Shown here: piece after piece, positions 8,652 through 18,948 of the stretch
Numbering within the stretch: the stretch's first letter is position 1
Layout of the letters: each line of letters starts with the position of its first letter
Assembly (NCBI RefSeq): GCF_024160145.1
Contig: NZ_JAMYWQ010000008.1
Location: 95,387-159,386, forward strand
Length of the DNA stretch: 64,000 nucleotides
Origin: Serratia nevei
Lineage (GTDB): Bacteria > Pseudomonadota > Gammaproteobacteria > Enterobacterales > Enterobacteriaceae
Direction: 5' to 3'
Translations under genes and position numbers: made by a program
The notes under the pieces: model-generated
Told to the model about the DNA's origin: nothing
The model's database searches: none
Seen by the model: only the letters and a program-made list of their open reading frames with translations

Positions 8652-9302
8652 ATGGACGCCAATCTGTTGCACGACATTATTTTCTACGTGATGTACGCCG
8701 CGCTGGCGATCGCGCTGGTGATCATCATCGAACGCACGCTGTACTTCGCCTATACCCAGCGCCAGGCGCGCCGGCTGGAGCAGGCGCTGACGCCGGACGT
8801 GCGCCGCGCCGCCGATCTGCCGGACGAGCTGACCCAGCGCAACAGCCTGCCGATGGCGGTGATCGCGCCGGTATTGGCGCAGAAGCACCGCGCCGGCGAC
8901 CGCGAGGCGATCGGCGATCTGATCGACGCCCAGTACCTGCTGAGCAAGCCGCCGATGGCGCGCGGCCTGTGGCTGCTGGAAACCGTGGTCACCGCCGCGC
9001 CGCTGCTGGGGCTGCTGGGCACGGTGATGGGGATCATCGAAACCTTCAAGGCGCTGGCCGCTTCGGGGGTGTCCGAGCCGAGCCTGGTCTCGGCCGGGAT
9101 GGGCACCGCGCTGTACGCCACCGGCCTCGGCATCGCCATCGCGCTGCTGTGCCTGGTGGCCAACAACTTCCTGCAGAGCCGCATGGAACGCATCAACGAG
9201 CTGCTGAAGGTGCTGCTGATCCGCGCCGGCCAACCGACCGGCCGCCCGGAGAGCGGCAGCGGCGAACAATGGGTTGACAGCGGGGCGCCGCGCTATGCCT
9301 AA
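8652..9302 (+). CDS. exbB: ExbB/TolQ-family proton-channel subunit
   Basis: A 216-residue MotA/TolQ/ExbB-family inner-membrane protein with three predicted membrane helices: an N-terminal one (about 10-30) and a pair around 100-125 and 150-175. The pair contains the conserved TAAPLLGLLGTVMGIIETF segment and a GMGTALYATGLGIAIAL segment. Together with ExbD it forms the proton-driven motor for TonB. The ATG has AGAGGAACCC upstream. Its last bases overlap the start of the phospholipase-like gene by 8 nt, so that gene belongs to the same operon. It is separated from exbD by tonB and the receptor, which is uncommon. Confidence 0.9.
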   Translation: MDANLLHDIIFYVMYAALAIALVIIIERTLYFAYTQRQARRLEQALTPDVRRAADLPDELTQRNSLPMAVIAPVLAQKHRAGDREAIGDLIDAQYLLSKPPMARGLWLLETVVTAAPLLGLLGTVMGIIETFKALAASGVSEPSLVSAGMGTALYATGLGIAIALLCLVANNFLQSRMERINELLKVLLIRAGQPTGRPESGSGEQWVDSGAPRYA

Positions 9303-10545
9303 TGGCCATCCAGTACGGCGGCCGTTCGGCCGCCTTTATACGGCTTTATGGGGCGGTTGTTTGTTGATGTTGAGCCAGAGCGCTGTGGCGCGTTTTGCGA
9401 TTCCCGGCTACGAGCTGGTGTACACCGCACCGGTGGAAACTGCATTGCAGGCCGATGACCTGCGCAACACCGCCGAGGTGTGGCGCGAAATGTTCGACGC
9501 GGCGAAAACCCGCATCGATCTGGGGCAGTTTTACGTGGCGAATCAGGACGGTTCGTTGCTGGACGGCGTGCTGCAGCACCTGAAGGCGGCCGGCGAGCGC
9601 GGGGTGAAAATCCGCTTTTTGGTGGAAGAGAAAGGCATCCGCAATTCCACTGCCGAAACGCTGGAACAGCTGAAGGCGATCCCCAATCTGGAGCTGCGCA
9701 TCATTCCTTACCAGAAGCTGAGCGGCGGCATTCTGCACGCCAAGTATCTGCTGGTGGACGGCGAACAGGCGTTCGTCGGCAGCCAGAACTTCGACTGGCG
9801 CGCGCTGGAGCATATTCACGAAACCGGGCTGCGCATCAGCGACGCCAAGGTGGTGGGGCAAATTCAGGCGATCTTCGAACAGGACTGGCAGGCGCAGGCG
9901 CTGTTGGCGCAGGATAAGCCGGTGCCGCCGCTGCCCGATTCGCCGGCGACGGCGCCGGCGCAGGGCAACTATCTGGTGGCCAGCCCGCGCGCCTACAACC
10001 CGGCGGGGGTGATTGACTCGCAGGCCGAGCTGCCGCGCTTGCTGGCCGGCGCCAAGCGGCGGGTGCGGGTGCAGGTGATGGATTACGCGCCGCTGTCGTT
10101 CGGGCCGGAGCGCAGCCGCCCCTTCTATGCGGTGATCGACAACGCGCTGCGCAGCGCGGCGGCGCGCGGGGTGCAGATCGAGCTGATGGTGGCCAACTGG
10201 AACACCAAAAAGCCGGATATCGCCTGGCTGAAGAGCCTGGCGCTGGTGCCGAACGTGCAGATCAAAGTGGTGACCATACCACCGGCCAGCAGCGGCTTCA
10301 TTCCGTTTGCCCGCGTGATCCACAGCAAGCTGATGACCATCGACGATGAGATTGCCTGGGTGGGCACCAGCAACTGGACCGGCGGCTATCTGGACAACTC
10401 GCGCAATCTGGAGCTGGTGCTGCACAGCGCGGCGATGAGCGGGCGGTTGGACCAGCTGTACCAACAGCTGTGGAACAGCGTCTACGCCGAACCGTTGCGG
10501 CTGGATTACGACTATCCGCCGCCCAAGCCGGGCGGCGAATCCTGA
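9295..10545 (+). CDS. Secreted phospholipase D-like protein (two HKD motifs)
   Basis: A 416-residue protein with an N-terminal signal-like segment (LYTALWGGCLLMLSQSAVA) and two complete HKD catalytic motifs: HAKYLLVDGEQAFVGSQNFD in the first half, and HSKLMTIDDEIAWVGTSNW near the C-terminus. Both have the family H-x-K-x4-D pattern, so it should be an active phosphodiesterase or transphosphatidylase acting in the periplasm or outside the cell. I chose the ATG at 9295, which overlaps the end of exbB, rather than an upstream TTG. Coupling to a TonB receptor operon is unusual. It may release the ligand from lipid or nucleic-acid material, but no function is proven. A cardiolipin-synthase role is less likely because it lacks N-terminal membrane helices. 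Confidence 0.78.
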   Translation: MPNGHPVRRPFGRLYTALWGGCLLMLSQSAVARFAIPGYELVYTAPVETALQADDLRNTAEVWREMFDAAKTRIDLGQFYVANQDGSLLDGVLQHLKAAGERGVKIRFLVEEKGIRNSTAETLEQLKAIPNLELRIIPYQKLSGGILHAKYLLVDGEQAFVGSQNFDWRALEHIHETGLRISDAKVVGQIQAIFEQDWQAQALLAQDKPVPPLPDSPATAPAQGNYLVASPRAYNPAGVIDSQAELPRLLAGAKRRVRVQVMDYAPLSFGPERSRPFYAVIDNALRSAAARGVQIELMVANWNTKKPDIAWLKSLALVPNVQIKVVTIPPASSGFIPFARVIHSKLMTIDDEIAWVGTSNWTGGYLDNSRNLELVLHSAAMSGRLDQLYQQLWNSVYAEPLRLDYDYPPPKPGGES

Positions 10546-10551
10546 TAAGCC

Positions 10552-10578
10552 GGGCGCGGTTAATCCCCGCGCCCTGTG
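10552..10578. terminator. Bidirectional terminator-like hairpin
   Basis: GGGCGCGG and CCGCGCCC pair around a seven-base loop, followed by TGTGTTTTT. The hairpin sits between the convergent phospholipase-like and P1-peptidase genes, where it would end the TonB operon and possibly the leftward operon. Confidence 0.75.
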
Positions 10579-10581
10579 TTT

Positions 10582-11691
10582 TTACCGCCGCCAGCCGGCC
10601 TTCTCCAGCGCCGTCACCAGCTGTTCGGCGCTCAACCCTTCCGCCCGGTGGCCGTTGCCGCTGACGGTATTGGCCGCCAGCAACGCATTCACGATCGCTT
10701 CCTCCACCGCTTCCGCCGCTGCGGCGAACAGCGCCGAAATGTAGTCGTTGTTCACCATGCGCAGCGGCGTGGTGAAGGCGCCTTTATTGGCGTAGTCGGC
10801 GGGCGGCAGGCCGTCGTTGCCGGTAGCGAAGGCGATGAAAATGTCGCCGCTCGAGTCCTCGGTGCCGCCGCCGGTGCGGGCGATGCCGATGCCGGCGCGC
10901 TGCGCCAGCCGCGCACACTGGTGCGGCAGCAGCGGCGCGTCGGTCGCCAGCGCCACCACGATGGAGCCCATGCCGGGGTGCGGCAACTGCGGCGTGAACG
11001 GCGAGGGGAGATGCCCCAGATGCCGGCCTACCGGGTAGCCGCCCACCAGCAGCGACTCGCGCTTGCCGTGGTTGGCCTGCACGATGGCGCCCACCGTCCA
11101 GCCGCCCTGATCGGCGGGCAGGCGGCGCGACGCGGTGCCGCTGCCGCCTTTGAATTCATGGCAGATCATGCCGCTGCCGCCGCCGACCGCGCCTTCCTGC
11201 GGCAGGCCGCCCCGGGCCGCCTGCTGCGCCTGGCGCACGTGCTCGGCCTTGACGTGAAAGCCGTTGATGTCGTTGAGCAGGCCATCGAAGGTTTCCATCA
11301 CCACCGGCATATTCCAATACACCGCGTTGTCGCCCGCGGGCAGCGCTTCACGCTCCAGCGCGATCAGCGCATCGCGCACCACGCCCACGCTGTGGGTGTT
11401 GGTGAAGGCGATCGGGCTGGTCAGCAGGCCCGCTTCGCGCACCCATTCCAGGCCGGTGGCGTCGCCGTTGCCGTTCAGCACGTGCACGCCGGCGAAGCAG
11501 GGCGCATGGCGGGCGGAGCCGGGGCGCGGTTCGATCACCGTCACGCCGGTGCGCACGCTGCGCCCGTCCGCCAAATCGGCATGAATGCTGGCATGGCCAA
11601 CGCGCACGCCGGGCACGTCGGTGATGGCGTTCAGCGGGCCGGGCGTGCCCTGTCCGATGATGATGCCCAGATCCTGAGCGCGCTGCGTCAT
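10582..11691 (-). CDS. P1 (S58) family aminopeptidase, DmpA-like
   Basis: A 369-residue member of the DmpA / L-aminopeptidase D-Ala-esterase family. These Ntn-hydrolase-like enzymes process themselves and release N-terminal residues, including D- or beta-amino acids, from short peptides. Visible motifs are the N-terminal GPLNAITDVPGVRVGH, the central GAVGGGSGMICHEFKGG, and the later GGGTEDSSGDIFIAF, whose serine is the expected nucleophile after internal cleavage. The ATG has AGGAG six bases upstream. It starts 2 nt after the stop of an APC permease gene, so transporter and peptidase form one operon. Its substrate is probably a beta-peptide or amino-acid amide; that is inference. Confidence 0.85.
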   Translation of the reverse strand: MTQRAQDLGIIIGQGTPGPLNAITDVPGVRVGHASIHADLADGRSVRTGVTVIEPRPGSARHAPCFAGVHVLNGNGDATGLEWVREAGLLTSPIAFTNTHSVGVVRDALIALEREALPAGDNAVYWNMPVVMETFDGLLNDINGFHVKAEHVRQAQQAARGGLPQEGAVGGGSGMICHEFKGGSGTASRRLPADQGGWTVGAIVQANHGKRESLLVGGYPVGRHLGHLPSPFTPQLPHPGMGSIVVALATDAPLLPHQCARLAQRAGIGIARTGGGTEDSSGDIFIAFATGNDGLPPADYANKGAFTTPLRMVNNDYISALFAAAAEAVEEAIVNALLAANTVSGNGHRAEGLSAEQLVTALEKAGWRR

Positions 11692-11693
11692 GG

Positions 11694-13070
11694 TTATTCT
11701 CCTTCTATTGAGGGGGCGGCGAGGGGCGCCGTCTGGCGGCCGCGCAGATGGTTCAGCGCCAGCCCGAAGCCGATGATGCCGGCAATGATAATAAAGTCTT
11801 TCAGGCTGCTGGCGATCAAAATCGTCCACAGCACGTACAGGCAGCACAGCAGCGCCACCACCACCGGCAGCGGCCACAGCGGCATCAGGTACGGGTGGTG
11901 GAAGTGGCGGCGACGGCGGCTGATCAGCGCCGCCACCGCCATGATGATGTACACCAGCAGCAGCAGGATCACGGTGAACGAGGTCAGCGATTCGAGATCG
12001 GAGCAAAACGCCAGCAGCGCCGAGGGCACGCCGAACAGCAGGGTGGCGATCCAGGGGGTGCCGAAGCGCGGGTGGATGATTTTCAGCGCCCGGTTAAACG
12101 CCGGCAGCCAGAAGCCGTCGCGCCCGCTGGCGAACATCATGCGGCTGAACTGCGCCACGATAGCGATGATGGCGTTGAACACCGACAGATAAATCGCGCC
12201 GCTTACCACCCGCGCCAGCGTCGGGCCGCCGAGCTGGGTGACCACATAGCCGACCGGATCGGCCTGTTTGGCCATCTCCACCAGCGACGGCGAGCCGATC
12301 AGCAGGGCGGTGAACGGCACCAGTTCCACCAATACCACGATGACCAGCGTCAGCATGATCGCCAGCGCCATCGGCTTACCCTGTTCGCGCATGTCTTCCG
12401 CCATGTACACCGCCGCGCCGTAGCCGTTGTAGGAGAACAAGGCGACGCCGACCATGGCGACGATCAGCGGCAGCGACACCGGCGCCAGGCCGCCCTGTGC
12501 GTCCAGCATCACCGGCGCGGTGAGGATCGCCGCGCTCTGATGCGGGTGGCTGAAGCCGAGCCAGGCGATCAGCGCCAGCACCGCCACTTCCACCACCAGG
12601 AAAGCGCCGGTCAGCAGGGCGTTGGCCTTGATGTTGAAAATGGCGCAGGCGCCGCCGATCAGCACGGTGATCATCCCGGCGGTAGAGGCGTCGAACCGGG
12701 TGCCCAGCGCGGTGTTCAGGTAGGGCACCGCGCCGGTGGCCAGCACCGCCGGCACGAACAGCGCGGCGCTGAGGATGAACAGGTAGGTCTGCAGCCCGCA
12801 CAGGGTGCCGAACAGGCGCTTGATGATGCTGTATTCGCCGCCGGCGCTGGGGTGAGCGGCGCCGAGCTCGGCATAGCACAGCGCAATGGCGGCGGCGACG
12901 CAGGCGGCGATCAGAAACGACAGAAAGGCGCCGCTGCCGGCGCTGGCGATCGCCAGCGGAGCGATGACGAAGATCGAACTGGCCGGCGTCACGCCGGACG
13001 CGGTGATCATCACCACGTCGAGGACGCTGAGATTGCCTTTGAAGGTGTGTTCAGGGGCGGACTCTTTCAT
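11694..13070 (-). CDS. APC-family amino acid permease
   Basis: A 458-residue inner-membrane transporter with about twelve hydrophobic segments. The N-terminal motif TASGVTPASSIFVIAPLAIA resembles the consensus substrate-binding loop of the amino acid-polyamine-organocation family, and a GGEYSIIKR segment follows. It precedes the P1 peptidase gene by 2 nt and would import its substrate or product. The ATG at 13070 has a TGGAG ribosome site. Its leader shares a conserved block with that of the MHS-type transporter gene at 15766, which suggests common control. Confidence 0.85.
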   Translation of the reverse strand: MKESAPEHTFKGNLSVLDVVMITASGVTPASSIFVIAPLAIASAGSGAFLSFLIAACVAAAIALCYAELGAAHPSAGGEYSIIKRLFGTLCGLQTYLFILSAALFVPAVLATGAVPYLNTALGTRFDASTAGMITVLIGGACAIFNIKANALLTGAFLVVEVAVLALIAWLGFSHPHQSAAILTAPVMLDAQGGLAPVSLPLIVAMVGVALFSYNGYGAAVYMAEDMREQGKPMALAIMLTLVIVVLVELVPFTALLIGSPSLVEMAKQADPVGYVVTQLGGPTLARVVSGAIYLSVFNAIIAIVAQFSRMMFASGRDGFWLPAFNRALKIIHPRFGTPWIATLLFGVPSALLAFCSDLESLTSFTVILLLLVYIIMAVAALISRRRRHFHHPYLMPLWPLPVVVALLCCLYVLWTILIASSLKDFIIIAGIIGFGLALNHLRGRQTAPLAAPSIEGE

Positions 13071-13080
13071 GGGATAACGA

Positions 13081-13133
13081 CTCCATTAACGTGTGAGTGA
13101 ATTATTGTTTTGCTGCACAGGCTGTACGCAGGA
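13081..13133 (-). promoter_or_regulatory. Leader block shared with the 15.8-kb operon (copy A)
   Basis: Read outward from the permease start, this stretch contains CTCCATTAAC, AGTGAATTATTGTT and ACGCAGGA. The same order and near-identical spacing occur upstream of the MFS gene (15776-15827), in otherwise unrelated sequence. It probably holds the promoter or operator and the ribosome site (TGGAG) of both operons. Confidence 0.6.
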
Positions 13134-13153
13134 ATCAAATGGAGCGCGCGGAA

Positions 13154-13197
13154 ATGCCGGGGAAGTCTCGGACGTTTTATAGTGAGCACCCCGGCAT
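13154..13197. repeat. Inverted repeat ATGCCGGGG / CCCCGGCAT
   Basis: A perfect 9-bp inverted repeat with a 26-bp loop lies between the end of the M20 gene and the shared leader block. It has no T run, so it is a weak terminator candidate for the leftward M20 operon, or an operator. Function is unknown. Confidence 0.45.
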
Positions 13198-13203
13198 GGT
13201 GTA

Positions 13204-14382
13204 TCAACGTAATTGCGCCTGTGTCAGATAAACCAATAGACTCCCGGCGACCGGTATCAGCGCATCGTTAAAGTCGTAATGCGTGTTATGCAACGGCGCT
13301 GAGTCACCGGCGCCGATGTTGATGTAACAGGCCGGCACTCGTTGAGCCATAAAGGCGAAATCATCAGCGGCGAGGATGGGAGGATGATCTAAAACCACGT
13401 TGCCGGCCCCGAAATGCTGCACCGCTACGGCCCGAGCCAGGCGTGTCGGCTCCTCGTGGTTGATCTGTGACGGATAACTTATGGCCGCTTCGCTGATTTT
13501 TGCGTTGACGCCGAAGCAGGCGGCCTGATGCTGCACGATGTCATTGACGCGGGTGACTATCAGTTGCCGCTGTTGCTTATCGAAGCTACGCAACGAAAGC
13601 TTCATTTCCAATTCGCCGGGGATCACATTGAAATTGGTACCGGCATGAATGCTGGTAATGCTGACGGCGGCACAGTCAAATGGATTGACGTTGCGTGCAA
13701 TGATGGTTTGTAACGCCTGGATCATGGCGCCGGCCGCAACGATCGGATCGCAGGTAAAATGCGGTGAGGCGGCGTGACCGCCTTTGCCTGTGATATGGAT
13801 GTGCAGGCTGTCTACTGAGGCCATGACAGCCCCCATGCCGATACTCATCTGACCGAATTGCAGCGTGGGGGAAGGGTAGTTATGCCAGGCGAACAGCATG
13901 TCGCAAGGGGCGATGTCCATTAGCCCATCTTGCAACATCGCTTCTGCGCCGGCACCGCTCTCCTCGGACGGCTGGAAGATAAGATTAAGCGTGCCCGAAA
14001 AGCTGCGGGTTTGTGCCAAATGCCTGGCAACGGCCAGTAGGGTCGCCGTATGCCCATCATGGCCGCAGGCATGCATGACGCCAGCGTGGCGACTGACATA
14101 CGGACATCCCTCGGCTTCGCTCATCGGCAACGCATCCATATCGGCTCGCAGCCCGAGGGATTTCTCTCCTTTTCCCACCTTGAGCGTGCCGACCACACCG
14201 GTACCGCCAAGGCCGCAGGTCACTTTATATCCCCACTGCGCCAGGTAATCTGCGACTATCTTACTGGTGCGATGTTCCTGGTAACCTAATTCAGGATGTT
14301 GATGAATATCCTGCCGTATGCGCCGCATTTCTTCAAAAGAATCAAGCAGGCCGGGAACGCAATGTTGTTTCCAATCGATCAT
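13204..14382 (-). CDS. M20-family amidohydrolase (N-acyl amino acid / hippurate type)
   Basis: A 392-residue zinc amidohydrolase of the M20D group, which cleaves N-acyl amino acids, hippurate or indole-acetyl conjugates in the cytoplasm. Visible motifs are the metal-ligand stretch HACGHDGHTATLL (about residues 100-112), the acidic pair in QPSEESGAGAE (about 135-145), a dimerisation-domain start GKGGHAASPH, and a C-terminal GDSAPLHNTHYDFND with the last histidine ligand. The ATG has AAGGAG upstream. It follows the MFS gene by 19 nt. Its G+C is visibly lower than its neighbours, as is that of the transporter gene, so the pair may have been acquired together. The substrate is unknown. Confidence 0.86.
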   Translation of the reverse strand: MIDWKQHCVPGLLDSFEEMRRIRQDIHQHPELGYQEHRTSKIVADYLAQWGYKVTCGLGGTGVVGTLKVGKGEKSLGLRADMDALPMSEAEGCPYVSRHAGVMHACGHDGHTATLLAVARHLAQTRSFSGTLNLIFQPSEESGAGAEAMLQDGLMDIAPCDMLFAWHNYPSPTLQFGQMSIGMGAVMASVDSLHIHITGKGGHAASPHFTCDPIVAAGAMIQALQTIIARNVNPFDCAAVSITSIHAGTNFNVIPGELEMKLSLRSFDKQQRQLIVTRVNDIVQHQAACFGVNAKISEAAISYPSQINHEEPTRLARAVAVQHFGAGNVVLDHPPILAADDFAFMAQRVPACYINIGAGDSAPLHNTHYDFNDALIPVAGSLLVYLTQAQLR

Positions 14383-14401
14383 TCTGCCAACTCCTTATTT
14401 A

Positions 14402-15766
14402 TCATTGTTCATAGTCACGTTGCTTGAATAAGCAGGTGGCGATCAGGCTGATGGCCAACATACCGATCAGGTACCATGCCGGTGCCATGGGGTTGCCGGT
14501 GACACTGAGCAGCCAGGTCACCGCGACCTGTGCTGTGCCGCCAAACAGCGTCACGCCCAGTGCGTAGATCATTGACATACCGGTCGCCCTGACTGGCCGA
14601 GGTAGCGCTTCGACGATCAGGAGGGTGCTGGTAAGCATATTGATGCCCAATGCGACAATCAGCAGCAGACGGCATGCGACGGCCAGCCAGAGTGAATCGG
14701 CCATGCCGAGAAACCAAAAGGTGGGATAGGCCATGACGATGCCCACCACAATGGAGAAAATCATGGCGTTTTTATGATTCTTGAACCGATCGACATAGCG
14801 TCCTGCGAAGTAAACCGAAATCACCTGGATGACGGCGGCGAGGCAACTGAACAAATAAGCGATGGGAGCGGCAATGTGGTGGGTTTGGATCATGTAAGTC
14901 GGCATGTAGAAAAGTACGATATAAACCATCGCCGTACCGGACATGATTATCATCACGCCGAGAATTAAATCGCGGCGGTAGCTCGTCAGCATTTGCTGCG
15001 CGGGGTGGGCAACATTCCTTTCGTTCTGTTGGGCACCAATAAAGGTTTCTTCAACATGGCGACGAATATAGACCCCGACAGGGATGATGAGCAGGCCGAT
15101 GATGAAGGGAACACGCCAACCCCAACTGTAAAGCGATTCCTCAGATAAACTGGAGGTTAATAACAAGCCTAGTGAAGCGCCAAACAGGGCGGCAATCCCT
15201 TGGCTGATAGACTGCCAGCTAACAAAGAATCCGCGCTGATTGGCGCCGGCGGACTCCAGCAACAGCGTGGTCGCTGACCCGACCTCACCCCCGGCGGCAA
15301 ACCCCTGTAAAAGACGGCCAAGGACGATAAGCACCGGCGCCAACCAGCCGATTTGCTCGTGAGTCGGCGCGAACGCGATGAGTGCGGTACCGATGCCCAT
15401 GAGCATGATAGTCACCAGCATCGCGGCTTTGCGGCCCTGGCGGTCGGCATAACCGCCCAGTAACACGCTGCCCAAAGGCCTCATGACAAAACCCACACCA
15501 AAGACGGCAACTGCCATCAGCAATGAGCCGTAGGCGGTATCGCTGGGGAAATATAATTTGCCGATGACCATGGCAAAAAAGCTGTAAACCGTGAAGTCGA
15601 AGATTTCCAGCCCGTTCCCCAGGCTGGCTGCCATGATCAATCGATAGTTATTGGGTTGGGTTGTCAGCTCAATCTGAGCATGAGCACACGGCATGGCGCG
15701 GCTCCCTGCAGCATCGTGAATACCCATGCTATTTTTAAACTGCGGAGGGTCAGGTTGCTGGTGCAT
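14402..15766 (-). CDS. MHS-type MFS transporter (metabolite:H+ symporter)
   Basis: A 454-residue major-facilitator protein with twelve hydrophobic segments. The motif after helix 2 (GGYADRQGRKAAM), the QGFAAGGEVGSATTLLLE stretch and the long central loop resemble the metabolite:H+ symporter subgroup (proline/betaine, shikimate, ketoglutarate carriers). I start it at the ATG at 15766 because GGAG lies at good distance; two earlier in-frame codons add seven residues. It precedes the M20 amidohydrolase and should import its substrate, perhaps an acylated amino acid. Base composition is lower in G+C than the surroundings. Confidence 0.84.
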   Translation of the reverse strand: MHQQPDPPQFKNSMGIHDAAGSRAMPCAHAQIELTTQPNNYRLIMAASLGNGLEIFDFTVYSFFAMVIGKLYFPSDTAYGSLLMAVAVFGVGFVMRPLGSVLLGGYADRQGRKAAMLVTIMLMGIGTALIAFAPTHEQIGWLAPVLIVLGRLLQGFAAGGEVGSATTLLLESAGANQRGFFVSWQSISQGIAALFGASLGLLLTSSLSEESLYSWGWRVPFIIGLLIIPVGVYIRRHVEETFIGAQQNERNVAHPAQQMLTSYRRDLILGVMIIMSGTAMVYIVLFYMPTYMIQTHHIAAPIAYLFSCLAAVIQVISVYFAGRYVDRFKNHKNAMIFSIVVGIVMAYPTFWFLGMADSLWLAVACRLLLIVALGINMLTSTLLIVEALPRPVRATGMSMIYALGVTLFGGTAQVAVTWLLSVTGNPMAPAWYLIGMLAISLIATCLFKQRDYEQ

Positions 15767-15775
15767 GATGAAAGT

Positions 15776-15827
15776 CTCCATTAACACATCAGTAAATTAT
15801 TGTTAGTCGCCAAGACATCACGCAGGA
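15776..15827 (-). promoter_or_regulatory. Leader block shared with the 13.1-kb operon (copy B)
   Basis: CTCCATTAAC, AGTAAATTATTGTT and CGCAGGA occur in the same order and spacing as upstream of the APC permease gene (13081-13133). The coding sequences on either side are unrelated, so the block is likely a duplicated promoter or operator. Confidence 0.6.
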
Positions 15828-15953
15828 GCAACGGCGATGGCATGTGTTTGGCGACTCGGTTCTTATGACACTGCGCTAGTGGAAGTCAGGGGTTCCCTGG
15901 TATTGGTGTTTGTATCCTTCTTATGTATTTGAATTCACAAATGGGAGAACAGG

Positions 15954-17462
<1,509 letters not shown>

Positions 17463-17472
17463 GATTCTCTCC

Positions 17473-18813
17473 TTATTCGGTGGCGTTGAGGGCGTCGCCC
17501 ACGGCGTTGATCAGCGCATCGATCTGCGCTTCGCTGCTGATGAACGGCGGCGCCAGCTGCAGGGTGTCGCCGCCGTAGCGCACGTAAAATCCGCTTTCCC
17601 AGCAGCGCATCGCCGCCTCGAAGGGGCGCCGCGCCGGTTCGCCCGGCCGCGCCGCCAGCGTGATGCCGGCCGCCAGGCCGATGTTGCGAATGTCGGCGAC
17701 GTGTTTGGCCCCTTGCAGGCTGTGTACCGCGCGCTCGAAGTAGGGCGCCAGCGCCTGTACGCGCTCCACCATCTGTTCGCGCTGCAGGATGTCCAGCGTC
17801 GCCAGCGCGACCGCGCAGCTGACCGGGTGGGCGGAGTAGGTGTAGCCGTGCGGGAATTCGAGCTGGTAGTCCGGCTCGCCGCCGTTCATGAAGGTGTGGT
17901 AGATCTCCGGCCGCACCACCACCGCGCCCATCGGCTGCGCGCCGTTGGTCACCTGTTTGGCGATGTTCATGATGTCCGGCGTGACGCCGAACGCCTCGGC
18001 GCCGGTCATCGCGCCGCAGCGGCCGAAGGCGGTGATCACTTCGTCGAAGATCAGCAGGATGTCATGCTGGGTACAGATTTCGCGCAGGCGCTGCAGGTAG
18101 CCGACCGGCGGCACGATCACCCCGGCGGAGCCGGAGAAGGGTTCGACGATCACCGCGGCGATCGTTGAGGCGTCGCGCAGCGCGATGATGCGGTTGAGCT
18201 CTTCCGCCAGCTCTGCCCCCTGTTGCGGCATGCCGCGTGAAAAGGCGTTGCCGGCCAGCAGGGTGTGCGGCAGGTGGTCTGCCTCGGCGCCGGCGCCGAA
18301 CGTCTTGCGGTTGCCGGCGATGCCGCCGACCGAGATACCGCCGAAGTTAACGCCGTGATAGCCCTTTTCCCGGCCGATAAAGCAGGTTTTGGCCGCCTGG
18401 CCTTTGGCGCGCCAGTAAGCGCGCGCCATTTTCAGCGCGGTGTCCGCCGCTTCCGATCCGGAGCCGGTGAAGAACACGTAATCCAGCCCTGCCGGCGTCA
18501 GTGCCTTGATCTTGTTGGCCAGTTCGAACGACAGCGGGTGGCCGAATTGAAACGCCGGCGAGTAATCCAGCGTCGCCAGCTGGCGCTGGGCGGCGTCGGT
18601 GATTTCCTGCCGGCCGTGCCCCAATCCGCAGCACCACAATCCGGACAGGCCGTCGAAAATCTTTCTGCCGTCATGGCTGGTGTAATACGCCCCCGCGGCC
18701 TGAGTAATGATGCGCGGCTGCGCTTTAAAATTACGGTTACCGGTAAAAGGCATCCAATGGGCCTCTAACCCTTCGGCATCGAGACTATTTAGCGGGTGAT
18801 TTTCAGCGGCCAT
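17473..18813 (-). CDS. Class III aminotransferase (omega-amino acid:pyruvate type)
   Basis: A 446-residue PLP-dependent transaminase that resembles beta-alanine:pyruvate aminotransferases. Visible signatures are HWMPFTGNRNFK near the N-terminus (typical of the omega-amino acid:pyruvate group), GLSGLWCCGLGHGR, FFTGSGSEAADTALKMAR for the phosphate-binding region, LLIFDEVITAFGR and NIAKQVTNGAQPMGAVVV, whose lysine should bind PLP. The start is ATG with GGAGGAAAAC. It precedes mmsA in the same operon and is divergent from a LysR gene that probably controls both. The physiological amine may be beta-alanine, 4-aminobutyrate or another omega-amine. Confidence 0.88.
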   Translation of the reverse strand: MAAENHPLNSLDAEGLEAHWMPFTGNRNFKAQPRIITQAAGAYYTSHDGRKIFDGLSGLWCCGLGHGRQEITDAAQRQLATLDYSPAFQFGHPLSFELANKIKALTPAGLDYVFFTGSGSEAADTALKMARAYWRAKGQAAKTCFIGREKGYHGVNFGGISVGGIAGNRKTFGAGAEADHLPHTLLAGNAFSRGMPQQGAELAEELNRIIALRDASTIAAVIVEPFSGSAGVIVPPVGYLQRLREICTQHDILLIFDEVITAFGRCGAMTGAEAFGVTPDIMNIAKQVTNGAQPMGAVVVRPEIYHTFMNGGEPDYQLEFPHGYTYSAHPVSCAVALATLDILQREQMVERVQALAPYFERAVHSLQGAKHVADIRNIGLAAGITLAARPGEPARRPFEAAMRCWESGFYVRYGGDTLQLAPPFISSEAQIDALINAVGDALNATE

Positions 18814-18948
18814 GTTTTCCTCCGAACAGGAAAATAAGAGCGATTAATAAAATAAACCGAGTTGTTAACGAATTGTTGTGCGAAATTGACTATGTACCGC
18901 TTGTTCTCTACTGTGAATAATCATATGTCGAAACTTACTTAAGGTTTT

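Noticed and set aside
6242..8677. A long open frame (811 codons) on the minus strand opposite the TonB receptor
   Set aside because: It is antisense to a well-supported receptor gene. High GC at third codon positions creates such frames; the product is rich in Arg, His, Val and Gln without any domain.
10576..13100. Long + strand open frames opposite the P1 peptidase and APC permease genes
   Set aside because: They are shadows of the leftward genes with low-complexity Arg/His/Gln-rich translations, no ribosome sites and no domains.
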